64,000 nt of DNA from Natronospira elongata (GTDB lineage: Bacteria; Pseudomonadota; Gammaproteobacteria; Natronospirales; Natronospiraceae), in NCBI RefSeq assembly GCF_034931365.1, contig NZ_JAYGII010000011.1:1-64000 (forward strand), read 5' to 3'. The position numbers and the translations under genes were made by a program. This document shows, in pieces, positions 1-9,278 of the stretch (the stretch's first letter is position 1; every line of letters starts with the position of its first letter). Under the pieces are notes generated by a model. It saw nothing but the letters and a program-made list of their open reading frames with translations, did not search any database and was not told where the DNA came from.

Positions 1-729
1 ATTGATTTCATCCGCTTCGACATGTCCGAGTACATGGAACGGCACACGGTCAGCCGCCTGATTGGCGCGCCACCCGGTTACGTGGGTTATGACCAGGGCG
101 GTCTGCTGACCGAGGCGGTGACCAAAAAGCCCCATGCCGTCCTTTTGCTGGATGAAATCGAAAAGGCCCATCCGGAGGTCTTCAACATCCTCCTGCAGCT
201 GATGGACCACGGCACACTGACTGATAACAACGGTCGCAAGGCGGATTTCCGCAATGTGGTGCTGGTCATGACCACCAACGCGGGCGCCCAGGAGCGGGCG
301 CGGGCTTCGGTCGGCTTTGTCGCCCAGGATAACAGCAGCGACAGCATGGAGCTGATCCGCCGCATGTTCACCCCGGAGTTCCGCAACCGTCTGGATGCCA
401 TTGTCGAGTTCGAGAACCTGGACGAGCGCACCATTGCCCAGGTAGTGGACAAGTTCCTGATCGAGCTGGAAGCCCAGCTGGAAGAGAAGCGGGTGGGGCT
501 GACCGTGGACGAGCCGGCTCGGGCCTGGTTGGCCGAGCGTGGCTACGATCCTCAGATGGGTGCGCGACCCATGGCCCGACTGATTCAGGACAGCATCAAG
601 CGCCCGCTGGCGGAGGAGTTGCTCTTCGGCAGCCTGGTCCAGGGTGGCAGTGTCACGGTGACGGTCAAGGACGGCGAGCTGGATCTGGCGGTGAAGTCCG
701 CGGAAGACGAGGCGGTGCTGGAGAAATAG
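1..729 (+). CDS. clpA: ATP-dependent Clp protease ATP-binding subunit ClpA (C-terminal part)
   Basis: Open at the left edge; 242 residues of the C-terminal half are present and read in frame from base 1. ClpA is the AAA+ unfoldase that feeds substrates, including N-degron proteins, to ClpP. Visible are the second AAA+ module's pore loop region (GAPPGYVGYD), Walker B (LLLDEIEKAHPEV), the ClpA-type DNNGRKADFRN stretch, sensor 1 (MTTNAG), the arginine-finger region (FTPEFRNRLD) and the D2 small domain with GARPMARLIQ. The neighbouring bpt and aat genes add leucine to N-termini, making ClpA/ClpS substrates, so the context fits. A hairpin terminator follows at once. ClpS is not visible because the window begins inside the gene. 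Confidence 0.97.
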   Translation: MDFIRFDMSEYMERHTVSRLIGAPPGYVGYDQGGLLTEAVTKKPHAVLLLDEIEKAHPEVFNILLQLMDHGTLTDNNGRKADFRNVVLVMTTNAGAQERARASVGFVAQDNSSDSMELIRRMFTPEFRNRLDAIVEFENLDERTIAQVVDKFLIELEAQLEEKRVGLTVDEPARAWLAERGYDPQMGARPMARLIQDSIKRPLAEELLFGSLVQGGSVTVTVKDGELDLAVKSAEDEAVLEK

Positions 730-760
730 CCGGCCGGTTTTCAGACTGCCGCACGGAAAC

Positions 761-789
761 GGCCGCTCCCTTGGGGAGCGGCCGTTTTT
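761..789. terminator. Bidirectional intrinsic terminator between clpA and infA
   Basis: A GC-rich perfect stem of ten base pairs (761-770 pairs with 774-783) is followed by a run of T on the plus strand at 785-789. It lies 31 bases after the clpA stop and is placed between two convergent genes. Confidence 0.85.
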
Positions 790-829
790 GGTTTCGGGCT
801 AATTGGGCCCCTGGCTTCGTCCCGGCGCT

Positions 830-1048
830 TCAGCGGCCGCGGTAGACGATCCGGCCCTTGTTGAGATCGTAGGGGGTCAGTTCGACGGTAACCTTGTCCC
901 CGGTGAGGATGCGGATATAGTTCTTGCGCATGCGACCGGAGATGTGGGCGGTTACCACGTGACCGTTTTCCAGCTCGACGCGGAAGGTGGTGTTGGGCAG
1001 GGTTTCGACGACCCGGCCTTCCATCGTAATATGGTCTTCCTTCGCCAT
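830..1048 (-). CDS. infA: Translation initiation factor IF-1
   Basis: 72 residues, the usual length for IF-1, a single OB-fold domain that binds the 30S A site during initiation and helps IF-2 and IF-3. The protein starts MAKEDHITMEGRVVETLPN and ends KGRIVYRGR, both typical of the family. The start is an ATG preceded by GAGGT at suitable distance. It converges on clpA, as in many gammaproteobacteria. The 651 bases upstream hold no gene but do hold a repeat cluster, so the promoter probably lies close to the start, within about 100 bases. Confidence 0.97.
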   Translation of the reverse strand: MAKEDHITMEGRVVETLPNTTFRVELENGHVVTAHISGRMRKNYIRILTGDKVTVELTPYDLNKGRIVYRGR

Positions 1049-1169
1049 TGGACCTCACTCGTTTCGGGAAAACGCGGATTCTGACCGAAAACACCCCCGA
1101 AGTTCAAGTGGGCTGGCATTTTTTGCTGGCCGATTCCCTTACTTTTTGCGTGTCTGTTGGGTGCTGGGC

Positions 1170-1293
1170 GTCGATTGGGGGTATCCCCTTCGATGTCGGT
1201 GCCAAGCGCATTTCGGTTTTTGCTCCCGGTGGGTTTTCGGCTTCGAATGGAGTCGTGCCCTTCGATAGCGGTGACGGGGGCGTTTCGGTCCAG
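1170..1293 (+). repeat. Two degenerate direct copies of a ~50 bp intergenic repeat
   Basis: Two diverged copies of the same element lie in tandem, at about 1170-1221 and 1244-1293. Each reads TCGA-T/A-TGG, then CCCTTCGAT, CGGTG and TTTCGGT with roughly 70 percent identity by eye. A third copy in opposite orientation lies at about 1640-1690. No convincing coding potential was seen. Together with the inverted repeat and REP palindrome beside it, this fills the region between bpt and infA. Confidence 0.7.
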
Positions 1294-1397
1294 GTTCTGG
1301 TGGCCTTGCTCAAGGGCGTCGTGGACCCATCCCTGGGGACTCCGCACGCGACATCCTGTCGCTCACAGCCTTGAGCAAGGCCACCAGAACCTGGACC
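1287..1397. repeat. Perfect 29-bp inverted repeat with 53-nt spacer
   Basis: Bases 1287-1315 and 1369-1397 are exact reverse complements; the core of the left arm reads CAGGTTCTGGTGGCCTTGCT. The spacer is 53 nt. A transcript would form a very stable long hairpin. There is no T run beside it, so it is not a simple intrinsic terminator. The exact match of the arms, beside diverged neighbouring repeats, suggests recent origin or gene conversion between arms. Confidence 0.85.
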
Positions 1398-1470
1398 TAC
1401 TCTTGGGTGAGGTCACCTTGGCCGTGCTAGTGGAGAGTTCAGTTCGATGTCTTGGTGCCATCCGCGGGTT

Positions 1471-1547
1471 TTTATCGCGAATAAATTCGCTCCTACGGTG
1501 CCAATAGCTTATGCCGAAGCCGCCGTAGGAGCGGATTTATCCGCGAT
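1471..1547. repeat. REP/BIME-like palindromic pair (GTAGGAGC type)
   Basis: Two head-to-head REP-like units, TCGCGAATAAATTCGCTCC at 1475-1493 and GTAGGAGCGGATTTATCCGC at 1525-1544, are imperfect inverted repeats of each other. Each is itself palindromic. The GTAGGAGCGGATTTATCCGCG signature is known from Pseudomonas and related gammaproteobacterial REP elements, which RAYT transposases mobilise. No RAYT gene is in the window. Confidence 0.75.
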
Positions 1548-1639
1548 TCAGGGTGGAATGTGGCACCACAGCAGCAGGCAGAAGCCAGCGCTCCGTTGGC
1601 ACGGCCCAGGTGACCCCCACCAAAGGTCGGCCCCAAGGC

Positions 1640-1690
1640 AGGAACGCCTCCCGTCACCGCCATCAAAGGGAAAGACTCCAATCGAAGCCG
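1640..1690 (-). repeat. Third, inverted copy of the ~50 bp intergenic repeat
   Basis: Reading the minus strand gives TTCGATTGGAGT, CCCTTTGATGGCGGTGACGG and GGCGTTCC, matching the plus-strand copy at 1244-1293 with a few substitutions. It abuts the 3' end of bpt and may form part of that transcript's tail. The stretch between the copies holds nothing else that I can identify. Confidence 0.6.
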
Positions 1691-1699
1691 ACAAAACCC

Positions 1700-2410
1700 T
1701 CAGTGCTCAAGCCGCTGCCAATGGCCGCCGATCAAGAGCTCGGCTGGTCGGAAGTCGGTCTTGTAGGCCATCTTGGGGCTTTCCTGGATCCAGTAGCCCA
1801 GGTAGACATGGGGCAGGCCGCGGCGGGCGGTTTCGGTGATTTGCCAGAGGATGGTGTAGGTACCCAGGCTGCGTTTCTTGAGTGCGGTATCGAAAAAGGA
1901 ATAGACCGCCGACAGGCCATCATCCAGCCAGTCCACCACCGCAACGGCCACCAGGCGGTCGTCGAGACGGAAATGGACCATGGACGTCTCGGCCCAGGCA
2001 GAACGGATGAAACCCATGTAGTCATGCTCATCCCCCTCGGCCATGGGACCGCCGGGGTGACGGGCCGATTGATAAGCCTGGTAAAGGTGATAGGCCTCTT
2101 CATCAAAGGTTGCCGGAAGAATCTCCACCTGCAGATCTTCATTGGCATCAAGACAGCGACGATGGCGGCGGCGGGGCTGGAAGGCCCGGCTCAGGACTCG
2201 AATGGGGACACAGGCCCGGCATTGGCCGCAATGGGGGCGATAGAGAAAATCCCCGCTGCGACGAAAGCCAATGCGGGAATAGGCACTGTGGTCATGGGCG
2301 TCGCGCACGCTTTCCGGTGCCACGACCAGATTTCTGGACAGGCGCTCGGGAAGATAGGGGCAATCCTGCTCCCCGGTGAGCAGGAGGCGCGGGTGGCGGG
2401 CGCGGGTCAT
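1700..2410 (-). CDS. bpt: Aspartate/glutamate leucyltransferase (Bpt/Ate family)
   Basis: 236 residues. Bacterial protein transferase moves leucine from Leu-tRNA to N-terminal Asp or Glu, creating a destabilising N-degron read by ClpS-ClpAP. The N-terminal part has the cysteine-rich motif YRPHCGQCRACVPIRV (near residue 60), and the middle carries Y-Y-x-x-Y-x-x-A-R-H type residues (AYQSARHPGG) and the YSFFD segment expected of arginyl/leucyl transferases. The start overlaps the aat stop by 4 bp (ATGA), so the two transferases are translationally coupled. The infA and clpA genes next door follow the conserved order. Confidence 0.95.
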   Translation of the reverse strand: MTRARHPRLLLTGEQDCPYLPERLSRNLVVAPESVRDAHDHSAYSRIGFRRSGDFLYRPHCGQCRACVPIRVLSRAFQPRRRHRRCLDANEDLQVEILPATFDEEAYHLYQAYQSARHPGGPMAEGDEHDYMGFIRSAWAETSMVHFRLDDRLVAVAVVDWLDDGLSAVYSFFDTALKKRSLGTYTILWQITETARRGLPHVYLGYWIQESPKMAYKTDFRPAELLIGGHWQRLEH

Positions 2411-3180
2411 GCTTGCCAGGTCTCCGGTTTATCCAGCTGCCTGTCGCTATTATCCCCGCTTCGGCAGCAGTCGGGAACATGCAGGCGGTGCCAGGCCTGT
2501 TTCGGCAATGTGCTGGCAGTGGCGCGCGCAATGCGAGCAAGAAAGTCCTCGCGGGGCAGATTCCTTGCCCCCATCCGGCGCAGGTGGGGATTGTCTATCT
2601 GGCAATCCATCAGCGCCATACCCCAGGCCTGAAACTGGGTATCCAGCCAGGCCATGGCGATCTTGGAGCCATCCCGTTGTCGGCTGAACATGGACTCGCC
2701 AAAGAAAGCCCGACCAATCCCCACGCCATATAGACCACCGATCAGCTCATCACCTTGCCAGACTTCAATGGAGTGGGCATGGCCCAGTTGATGAAGGGTC
2801 TGATAGGCGTCGCGCATTTCCGCGGTGATCCAGGTGCCTTCCTGATCGGGGCGAAGCCGGGTGTCGGCACAGGCAGCAATGACCTGGTCGAAGGCCTGGT
2901 CGAGGCTGATGCGATAGTCGGGGCGACGCAGGCGTCTGGCCAGACGGCTGCTGATGTGGAGCTCACCCGGCAGCAGCACCATGCGTGGGTCGGGCGACCA
3001 CCACAGGATGGGGCTGCGCTCGTCATACCAGGGGAAAATCCCGGCGGAATAGGCCTTCAGTAGCCATTCCGGCGACAACCGGCCGCCGGCGGCCAGCAGC
3101 CCGGGGGGTTCCTCCAGGGCTTGCCCGGGGTCCGGAAAGTGAGGCGCCCGTCTTGGGTCGAGCCAGGGCAGGGCAGTCAT
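2407..3180 (-). CDS. aat: Leucyl/phenylalanyl-tRNA--protein transferase
   Basis: 257 residues, normal length. Aat adds Leu or Phe to N-terminal Arg or Lys and so marks proteins for ClpS-ClpAP. Diagnostic segments are FPDPGQALEEPPGLLAAGG near the N-terminus, GIFPWYDERSPILWWSPDPR near residue 50, WITAEMRDAYQTLHQLGHAH in the middle, and the GGLYGVGIGRAFFGESMFS acceptor-binding segment. It overlaps bpt by 4 bp downstream and the FemAB-like gene by 4 bp upstream, giving a tight operon. Presence of both Aat and Bpt means this cell can modify both basic and acidic secondary destabilising residues. Confidence 0.97.
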   Translation of the reverse strand: MTALPWLDPRRAPHFPDPGQALEEPPGLLAAGGRLSPEWLLKAYSAGIFPWYDERSPILWWSPDPRMVLLPGELHISSRLARRLRRPDYRISLDQAFDQVIAACADTRLRPDQEGTWITAEMRDAYQTLHQLGHAHSIEVWQGDELIGGLYGVGIGRAFFGESMFSRQRDGSKIAMAWLDTQFQAWGMALMDCQIDNPHLRRMGARNLPREDFLARIARATASTLPKQAWHRLHVPDCCRSGDNSDRQLDKPETWQA

Positions 3181-4331
3181 GGGGCTCGCTCCGGGGAATC
3201 AGGGCGGTGCTCGCGATGAAAGGGCAGGTGGGCGCGGGCCGCGGCCATGTAGACCTGATTCTGACGCGCCTCGGCGGCGGCGAAATCCGCCACCGCCCGG
3301 CGCAGGGCCGGATCGGGAATCCAGTGCATGGAGCGGGTTTTCACCGGCGGGAAGCCGCGCAGCAGCTTGTGTTCGCCCTGGGTGCCGGGGTCGAAGTAAT
3401 CCAGGCCACGAGCAATGCAGTATTCGATGCCCTGGTGATAACAGGTCTCGAAATGCAGTCCGTCCAGCGCCAGGCGGCTGCCCCAGTGGCGTCCGTAGAG
3501 CGTCCGATTGCCGCGCAGACAGAATGCCATCGCCACCAGTGTGCCGGTCGAGTCCAGGGCCTCAATCAGCACCACTGACTCGGGCATCTTGCGGGCGAGT
3601 GCCGGAAAGAAACTGGCGGGCAGGTAAGGCGTCTGCATGCGCTCATGATAGGTGCGGGCGTAGAGTTCGTAAAAGGCATTCCAATCCACGGAAGACAGTT
3701 GTTCGCCTTCTCGCCAGCGGAACTGGATTCCCTGTTCATGGACCTGACGGCGCTCGCGGCGGAGATTCTTGCGCTTCTTCGAGCGCATCTCGCCCAGCCA
3801 CTCGTCGAAGTCCCGATAATTGCGGTTACGCCAGAGGAAGCGGCAGCCATCCCTTTGAATCCAGCCACGCCCAGCGAGCAGGCCGGCGTCCTCGTCGGAG
3901 CAGAACAGTGCGTGGGCGGTGGAAAAGCGAATGCCATCGGCCTGTGACTCCATGGCCTCGGCAAGCGCTGCCTGCTCGGACTGCTCAGCCGCCATCAGGC
4001 GGGGGCCGATCACGGGTGTAAACGGGATAGCGGCGGTGAGTTTGGGGTAATAGGGCCGACCACTGCGGTGCCAGGCGTCCGCCCAGGCAAAGTCGAAAAC
4101 GAACTCGCCGAAGCTGTGGGATTTTTCATACAGGGGGAGAATGGCGCGGAGCCCGCCCTGGCCATCCTCGATGACCCGATGGGCCGCTGTCCAGCCGGTT
4201 TCGGGGCAGACCGCGCCGCTCGATTCCAGCAGCGACAGGAATTCATGGCGCAAGGCCGGCTGGTCCGCCGGGACCAGCCGGTTCCATGCCACTGCCTGGA
4301 CTTCATCAATGCCCGCCAGGCGGCGGATCAT
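3177..4331 (-). CDS. GNAT/FemAB-like family protein (DUF482, COG3146)
   Basis: 384 residues. It resembles the COG3146/DUF482 peptidoglycan-biosynthesis-like or GNAT-fold N-acyltransferases: an N-terminal half with FDFAWADAWHRSGRPYYPKL and PFTPVIGPRL, a basic MRSKKRKNLRRERRQV segment, and a C-terminal acyltransferase half with FLRGNRTLYGRHWG-type sequence and LDYFDPGTQGEHKLLRGF. The true substrate is unknown. It is translationally coupled to aat (ATGA overlap) and six bases downstream of trxB, so trxB, this gene, aat and bpt probably form one transcript. A role in modifying proteins or peptidoglycan is inferred from family only. Confidence 0.85.
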   Translation of the reverse strand: MIRRLAGIDEVQAVAWNRLVPADQPALRHEFLSLLESSGAVCPETGWTAAHRVIEDGQGGLRAILPLYEKSHSFGEFVFDFAWADAWHRSGRPYYPKLTAAIPFTPVIGPRLMAAEQSEQAALAEAMESQADGIRFSTAHALFCSDEDAGLLAGRGWIQRDGCRFLWRNRNYRDFDEWLGEMRSKKRKNLRRERRQVHEQGIQFRWREGEQLSSVDWNAFYELYARTYHERMQTPYLPASFFPALARKMPESVVLIEALDSTGTLVAMAFCLRGNRTLYGRHWGSRLALDGLHFETCYHQGIEYCIARGLDYFDPGTQGEHKLLRGFPPVKTRSMHWIPDPALRRAVADFAAAEARQNQVYMAAARAHLPFHREHRPDSPERAP

Positions 4332-4337
4332 GACGGC

Positions 4338-5315
4338 TCAGGCCGCCTTGCCCTTGTTCACCGCCTGCGCTTCCAGGAATTTTTCGGCATCCAGTGCCGC
4401 CATGCAGCCGGTGCCGGCCGAGGTCACGGCCTGACGATAGACATGGTCCATGACATCACCGGCGGCAAAGACACCGGGAATACTGGTCTGGGTGGCATTA
4501 CCGTTAAGGCCGCTATTGACCACCAGGTAGCCGCCTTCCATGTCCAGCTGGCCCTTGAACAGCTCGGTGTTGGGCTGGTGGCCGATGGCGATGAATGCAC
4601 CCTGAACCTCCAGCTCCTCGGTCTTTTCCGTGTCCTTGGTGTTGCGGATGCGAATGCCGGTCACGCCACTGTCGTCACCCAGAACTTCATCCAGGGTGTG
4701 ATTCCATTTGAAGCTGACCTTGCCGTCTTTTTCCTTTTGGAAAAGGCGGTCCTGAAGGATCTTTTCCGCCCGCAGCTGATCCCGGCGATGAACCAGGGTC
4801 ACGTGGCTGGCGATATTGGACAGGTAGAGGGCCTCTTCCACGGCCGTATTGCCACCGCCCACGACAGCGACTTTCTGTTCCCGATAGAAGAAACCGTCAC
4901 AGGTCGCGCAGGCGGACACGCCCTTGCCCATGAAGGCTTCCTCGGATTCCAGACCCAGGTACTTGGCGCGGGCGCCGGTGGCGATGATCAGGGCATCGCA
5001 GGTGTATTCGCCCTGGTCTCCCTTGAGACGGAAGGGGCGTTCACCCAGTTGCACCTCATTGATATGGTCGAAGACGATCTCGGTTTCGAAACGCTCCGCA
5101 TGACGGCGCATGCGGTCCATGAGATCCGGGCCCTGGAGGCCGCTGACGTCCCCGGGCCAGTTGTCCACGTCGGTGGTGGTCATGAGCTGCCCGCCCTGTT
5201 CGATGCCGGTGACCAGCACCGGCTCCAGGTTGGCGCGGGCGGCATAGACGGCGGCGGTGTAGCCCGCTGGTCCGGAACCGAGGATCAGCAGACGGCAATG
5301 CTTGGCTTCGCTCAT
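4338..5315 (-). CDS. trxB: Thioredoxin-disulfide reductase
   Basis: 325 residues, full length. NADPH-dependent flavoenzyme that reduces thioredoxin. It has the FAD-binding GSGPAGYTAAVYAARA at residues 12-27, the redox-active CATCDG (about residue 137), the NADPH-binding GGGNTAVEEAL, and the C-terminal FAD motif FAAGDVMD. GGGAG precedes the ATG by about nine bases. It is the first gene of the leftward operon with the FemAB-like gene, aat and bpt. Its position close to ftsK is conserved across gammaproteobacteria. Confidence 0.97.
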   Translation of the reverse strand: MSEAKHCRLLILGSGPAGYTAAVYAARANLEPVLVTGIEQGGQLMTTTDVDNWPGDVSGLQGPDLMDRMRRHAERFETEIVFDHINEVQLGERPFRLKGDQGEYTCDALIIATGARAKYLGLESEEAFMGKGVSACATCDGFFYREQKVAVVGGGNTAVEEALYLSNIASHVTLVHRRDQLRAEKILQDRLFQKEKDGKVSFKWNHTLDEVLGDDSGVTGIRIRNTKDTEKTEELEVQGAFIAIGHQPNTELFKGQLDMEGGYLVVNSGLNGNATQTSIPGVFAAGDVMDHVYRQAVTSAGTGCMAALDAEKFLEAQAVNKGKAA

Positions 5316-5612
5316 GTATAATAGCTCCCGATTTGGCGTTCGGACGGTGCGCTGTGGTGCCCCATCCGACCATGTAAATTCGTCGATGTTACGTTCCGGT
5401 CGTGAGGGCCCCCTGGGGCCTGCCGGTGAATCAGACTGTTCGATTCAGGGCCTCCGGGCCTCTCCCCCGCAAACTGCCAGACCACTGTCCGGCCGCCGCT
5501 TCGGCGAGTACGGCCAGGGTTTTTCCCAGTGGCGGGCCGGGGGAGACGCGCCGGGACCGACGCGCGAACGACCAGTTTAAATTGAAGTCCCCAGCACCGT
5601 AAAGGAGGCAGC
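5316..5612. promoter_or_regulatory. Divergent intergenic region between trxB and ald
   Basis: About 300 bases without a convincing gene. It must carry the promoters for trxB (leftwards) and ald (rightwards). Near ald I see AAAGGAGG about five bases before the ATG, a strong ribosome binding site, and an AT-rich TTTAAATTGAAG at 5577-5588 that could be part of a -10 region. The lrp gene that usually sits near here in relatives is missing. No riboswitch was recognised. Confidence 0.45.
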
Positions 5613-6668
<1,056 letters not shown>

Positions 6669-6691
6669 TTCCCGGCCCGGTCTGGCTGTCA

Positions 6692-6725
6692 ACGGCCGGC
6701 AGCGTCAGCTGCCGGCCGTTTTTTG
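6692..6725 (+). terminator. Intrinsic terminator after ald
   Basis: A 12-bp perfect stem (6692-6703 with 6708-6719, core CGGCCGGCAGC/GCTGCCGGCCG) with a 4-nt loop is followed by TTTTTT. It separates ald from ftsK. Confidence 0.92.
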
Positions 6726-6886
6726 TCGCCACTGCGGACAAGAGCAGGCGGGCGGGGGCTTGTGTCGTGGGCCGGCGCGGCACAAAATGGAGGTTTGGGG
6801 GAAAGTTTCTTGGTGGGGTAAAATTGCTTGTCTGCCAAGAGTTTGGCTTTCCTGTTTGAAGCGATTTCTTTGGAGGCCGCCTAGCC

Positions 6887-9232
6887 GTGGCACAGGCCAA
6901 GACAAAAAAAGGGGAGCACTCGGCCTCCCGGGAGCGGCTCAAGCGCGGCCTGCGTGAGTCGGCGTTCTGGATATGCCTCGCTCTGGCGCTGGTCCTGTTG
7001 GCCGCCCTGGCCAGCTATGATCCGCGAGATCCCGGTTTCTCACACACCGGTGGTTTCCACGGCGTCTCCAACTGGGTCGGGCCCACCGGGGCCTGGGTGG
7101 CGGATCTGTTGCTGTTTCTGCTGGGCTATCCGGCCTATCTGTTGCCGGTGCTGGTGGTCTGGAGTGGCTGGCTGATCTTCCGCAGTCGGGACGAAGACGA
7201 TCAACCCGTGGACGGGCTGACCCTGTCGTTGCGCTTTCTTGGCCTGATTCTGGCGGTGGCCACCGCCAGCGCCCTGTGCTCCATGAACTGGGCGGTGGAT
7301 CCGGCGCGGGTGCCGCTGGATGCCGGGGGTGTGCTGGGCGCGGCCATCGGCGGCTTTGCCGGTGGCACCCTGGGGTATCTCGGCAGCACCCTGATTCTCC
7401 TCGCCCTGTTCTTTACCGGCGTTACCCTGTTCACCGGTCTGTCCTGGCTGGCGGTAATGGATGCCACGGGGCGCTTCACCCTTTTGCAAGCCGAGCGGCT
7501 GCGTAACCGTTGGCAGCGTCTGCTGCAGTGGTGGCAGGATCGCCGCAAGCGTCGTGAGCAGGTCGCGGAAGTGAGGGAGCAGACCAAGGCCTCCAGGAAG
7601 CGCAAGCCGCCCAAGATTGAACCGGTGCTCAGTGATCTCAAGCCCAGTGCCCGAGTCGAGCGTGAACGGCAACAGACCCTGTTCGAGCCCAATCAGGCGG
7701 CGCCTTCCGGTGCCAGCCTGCCGGCACTGTCGCTGCTGGACAGTCCCCCGGCCCGCAAGGGTGGCTACTCCGAGGCGGCGCTGGAGGCCATGAGCAAGCA
7801 GGTCGAGCTCAAGCTCAAGGATTTTGGCGTGGATGTGGAGGTCGTGGCGGTCAATCCCGGGCCGGTGGTGACCCGTTTCGAGCTGCAGCCGGCCCCCGGC
7901 GTCAAGGTCAGTCAGATCAGCAATCTGTCCAAGGATCTGGCCCGGGCCATGTCGGCCATCAGTGTGCGCGTGGTGGAAGTGATACCCGGCAAGTCGGTGG
8001 TGGGGCTCGAGATTCCCAATGAGGACAGGGAGCTGGTCACGCTGGGCGAGATCCTCAAATCCGAGGCCTATGATGCCTCCCGGTCCTCCCTGACGCTGAC
8101 CCTGGGCAAGGACATCAGTGGTCGCCCCATGGTGGCGGACTTGCAGAAGATGCCCCATTTGTTGATTGCCGGCACCACCGGCTCGGGCAAGTCCGTGGCC
8201 ATCAATGCCATGATTCTGAGCCTGCTCTACAAGGACACGCCCGAGAACGTTCGCCTGATCATGATCGACCCCAAGATGCTGGAGTTGTCGGTCTATGAGG
8301 GGATTCCCCATTTGCTGGCGCCGGTGGTCACGGATATGAAGGATGCCGCCAACGCCCTCAAATGGTGTGTCGCCGAAATGGAGCGCCGCTACCGCCTGAT
8401 GGCCGCCCTGGGGGTACGTAACCTGGCTGGTTACAACCGCAAGATCCGCGATGCGAGGAAGAAGGGCGAGGAAATCCTGGATCCCCTGGCCAACCGCAAT
8501 GCGCCGCCGGATGCCGAGCCGGGTGATCTGCCGGAACCGGAACCGCTGGACACCTTGCCCCAGATCGTCGTGGTTATCGATGAGCTGGCGGACATGATGA
8601 TGATCGTGGGCAAGAAGGTGGAGGAGCTGATTGCCCGCCTGGCCCAGAAGGCCCGCGCTTCCGGGATCCACCTGGTACTGGCGACACAGCGGCCCTCGGT
8701 GGATGTGATCACCGGCCTGATCAAGGCCAATATTCCCGCCCGGATTGCCTTTCAGGTGTCCTCGCGGGTGGACTCCCGCACCATTCTTGATCAAATGGGC
8801 GCCGAATCGCTGCTTGGCCACGGTGACATGCTCTTTCTGCCACCCGGCACCAGCATGCCCGAGCGCGTGCATGGCGCCTTTGTCTCGGACCAGGAGGTCC
8901 ACCGGGTGGTGGCCGAGCTCAAGCAGAGTGGCAAACCGGAATATGACGAGGATGTTCTCAATGGCCCCTCGGAACCGGTGCCGGGTATGCCCAGTCTACC
9001 GGGAGACGGGAATGACGGCGGTGACGAGAGCGATCCGCTGTATGACCAGGCGGTGCGCCTGGTCACCGAGACCCGCAAGGCCTCCATCTCCGGCGTCCAG
9101 CGTCGCCTGAAGATTGGCTATAACCGGGCCGCGCGTATGATCGAACAAATGGAAGAGGCCGGTATTGTCGGGCCACTGCAGTCCAACGGTTCCCGGGAAG
9201 TACTGGCCGCGCCCCCGCCTGATGCGGATTAG
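6887..9232 (+). CDS. ftsK: DNA translocase FtsK
   Basis: 781 residues. Couples chromosome segregation and dimer resolution to septation. The start is GTG with TTGGAGG ten bases before it. The N-terminal ~190 residues hold four hydrophobic segments (at about 24-44, 67-90, 108-130 and 145-185), a charged linker follows, then the RecA-like motor with Walker A AGTTGSGKSVAINAM and Walker B VVVIDELADMMMI, and finally a winged-helix gamma domain (SISGVQRRLKIGYNRAARMIEQME) that reads KOPS-type orientation sequences. The linker is short compared with E. coli FtsK (1,329 aa), as in most other proteobacteria. The downstream order ftsK-lolA-rarA-serS is conserved. Confidence 0.97.
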   Translation: MAQAKTKKGEHSASRERLKRGLRESAFWICLALALVLLAALASYDPRDPGFSHTGGFHGVSNWVGPTGAWVADLLLFLLGYPAYLLPVLVVWSGWLIFRSRDEDDQPVDGLTLSLRFLGLILAVATASALCSMNWAVDPARVPLDAGGVLGAAIGGFAGGTLGYLGSTLILLALFFTGVTLFTGLSWLAVMDATGRFTLLQAERLRNRWQRLLQWWQDRRKRREQVAEVREQTKASRKRKPPKIEPVLSDLKPSARVERERQQTLFEPNQAAPSGASLPALSLLDSPPARKGGYSEAALEAMSKQVELKLKDFGVDVEVVAVNPGPVVTRFELQPAPGVKVSQISNLSKDLARAMSAISVRVVEVIPGKSVVGLEIPNEDRELVTLGEILKSEAYDASRSSLTLTLGKDISGRPMVADLQKMPHLLIAGTTGSGKSVAINAMILSLLYKDTPENVRLIMIDPKMLELSVYEGIPHLLAPVVTDMKDAANALKWCVAEMERRYRLMAALGVRNLAGYNRKIRDARKKGEEILDPLANRNAPPDAEPGDLPEPEPLDTLPQIVVVIDELADMMMIVGKKVEELIARLAQKARASGIHLVLATQRPSVDVITGLIKANIPARIAFQVSSRVDSRTILDQMGAESLLGHGDMLFLPPGTSMPERVHGAFVSDQEVHRVVAELKQSGKPEYDEDVLNGPSEPVPGMPSLPGDGNDGGDESDPLYDQAVRLVTETRKASISGVQRRLKIGYNRAARMIEQMEEAGIVGPLQSNGSREVLAAPPPDAD

Positions 9233-9278
9233 CAAGCGGATGTCCTCCGGGTGGGGCCGACTCAATCAGAGGTTTTTT

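Noticed and set aside
952..1839. Several open frames of 60-130 codons on both strands between infA and bpt
   Set aside because: They cross the repeat cluster and overlap real genes; there is no good ribosome binding site and the peptides follow the repeats.
5316..5330. TATTAT as -10 box of trxB
   Set aside because: On the minus strand it ends only two bases before the ATG, too close for a -10; GGGAG in front of it acts more likely as the ribosome binding site.
7040..8902. 620-codon open frame opposite ftsK
   Set aside because: It is antisense to a certain gene; high GC third positions keep such frames open. Its sequence has no family features.
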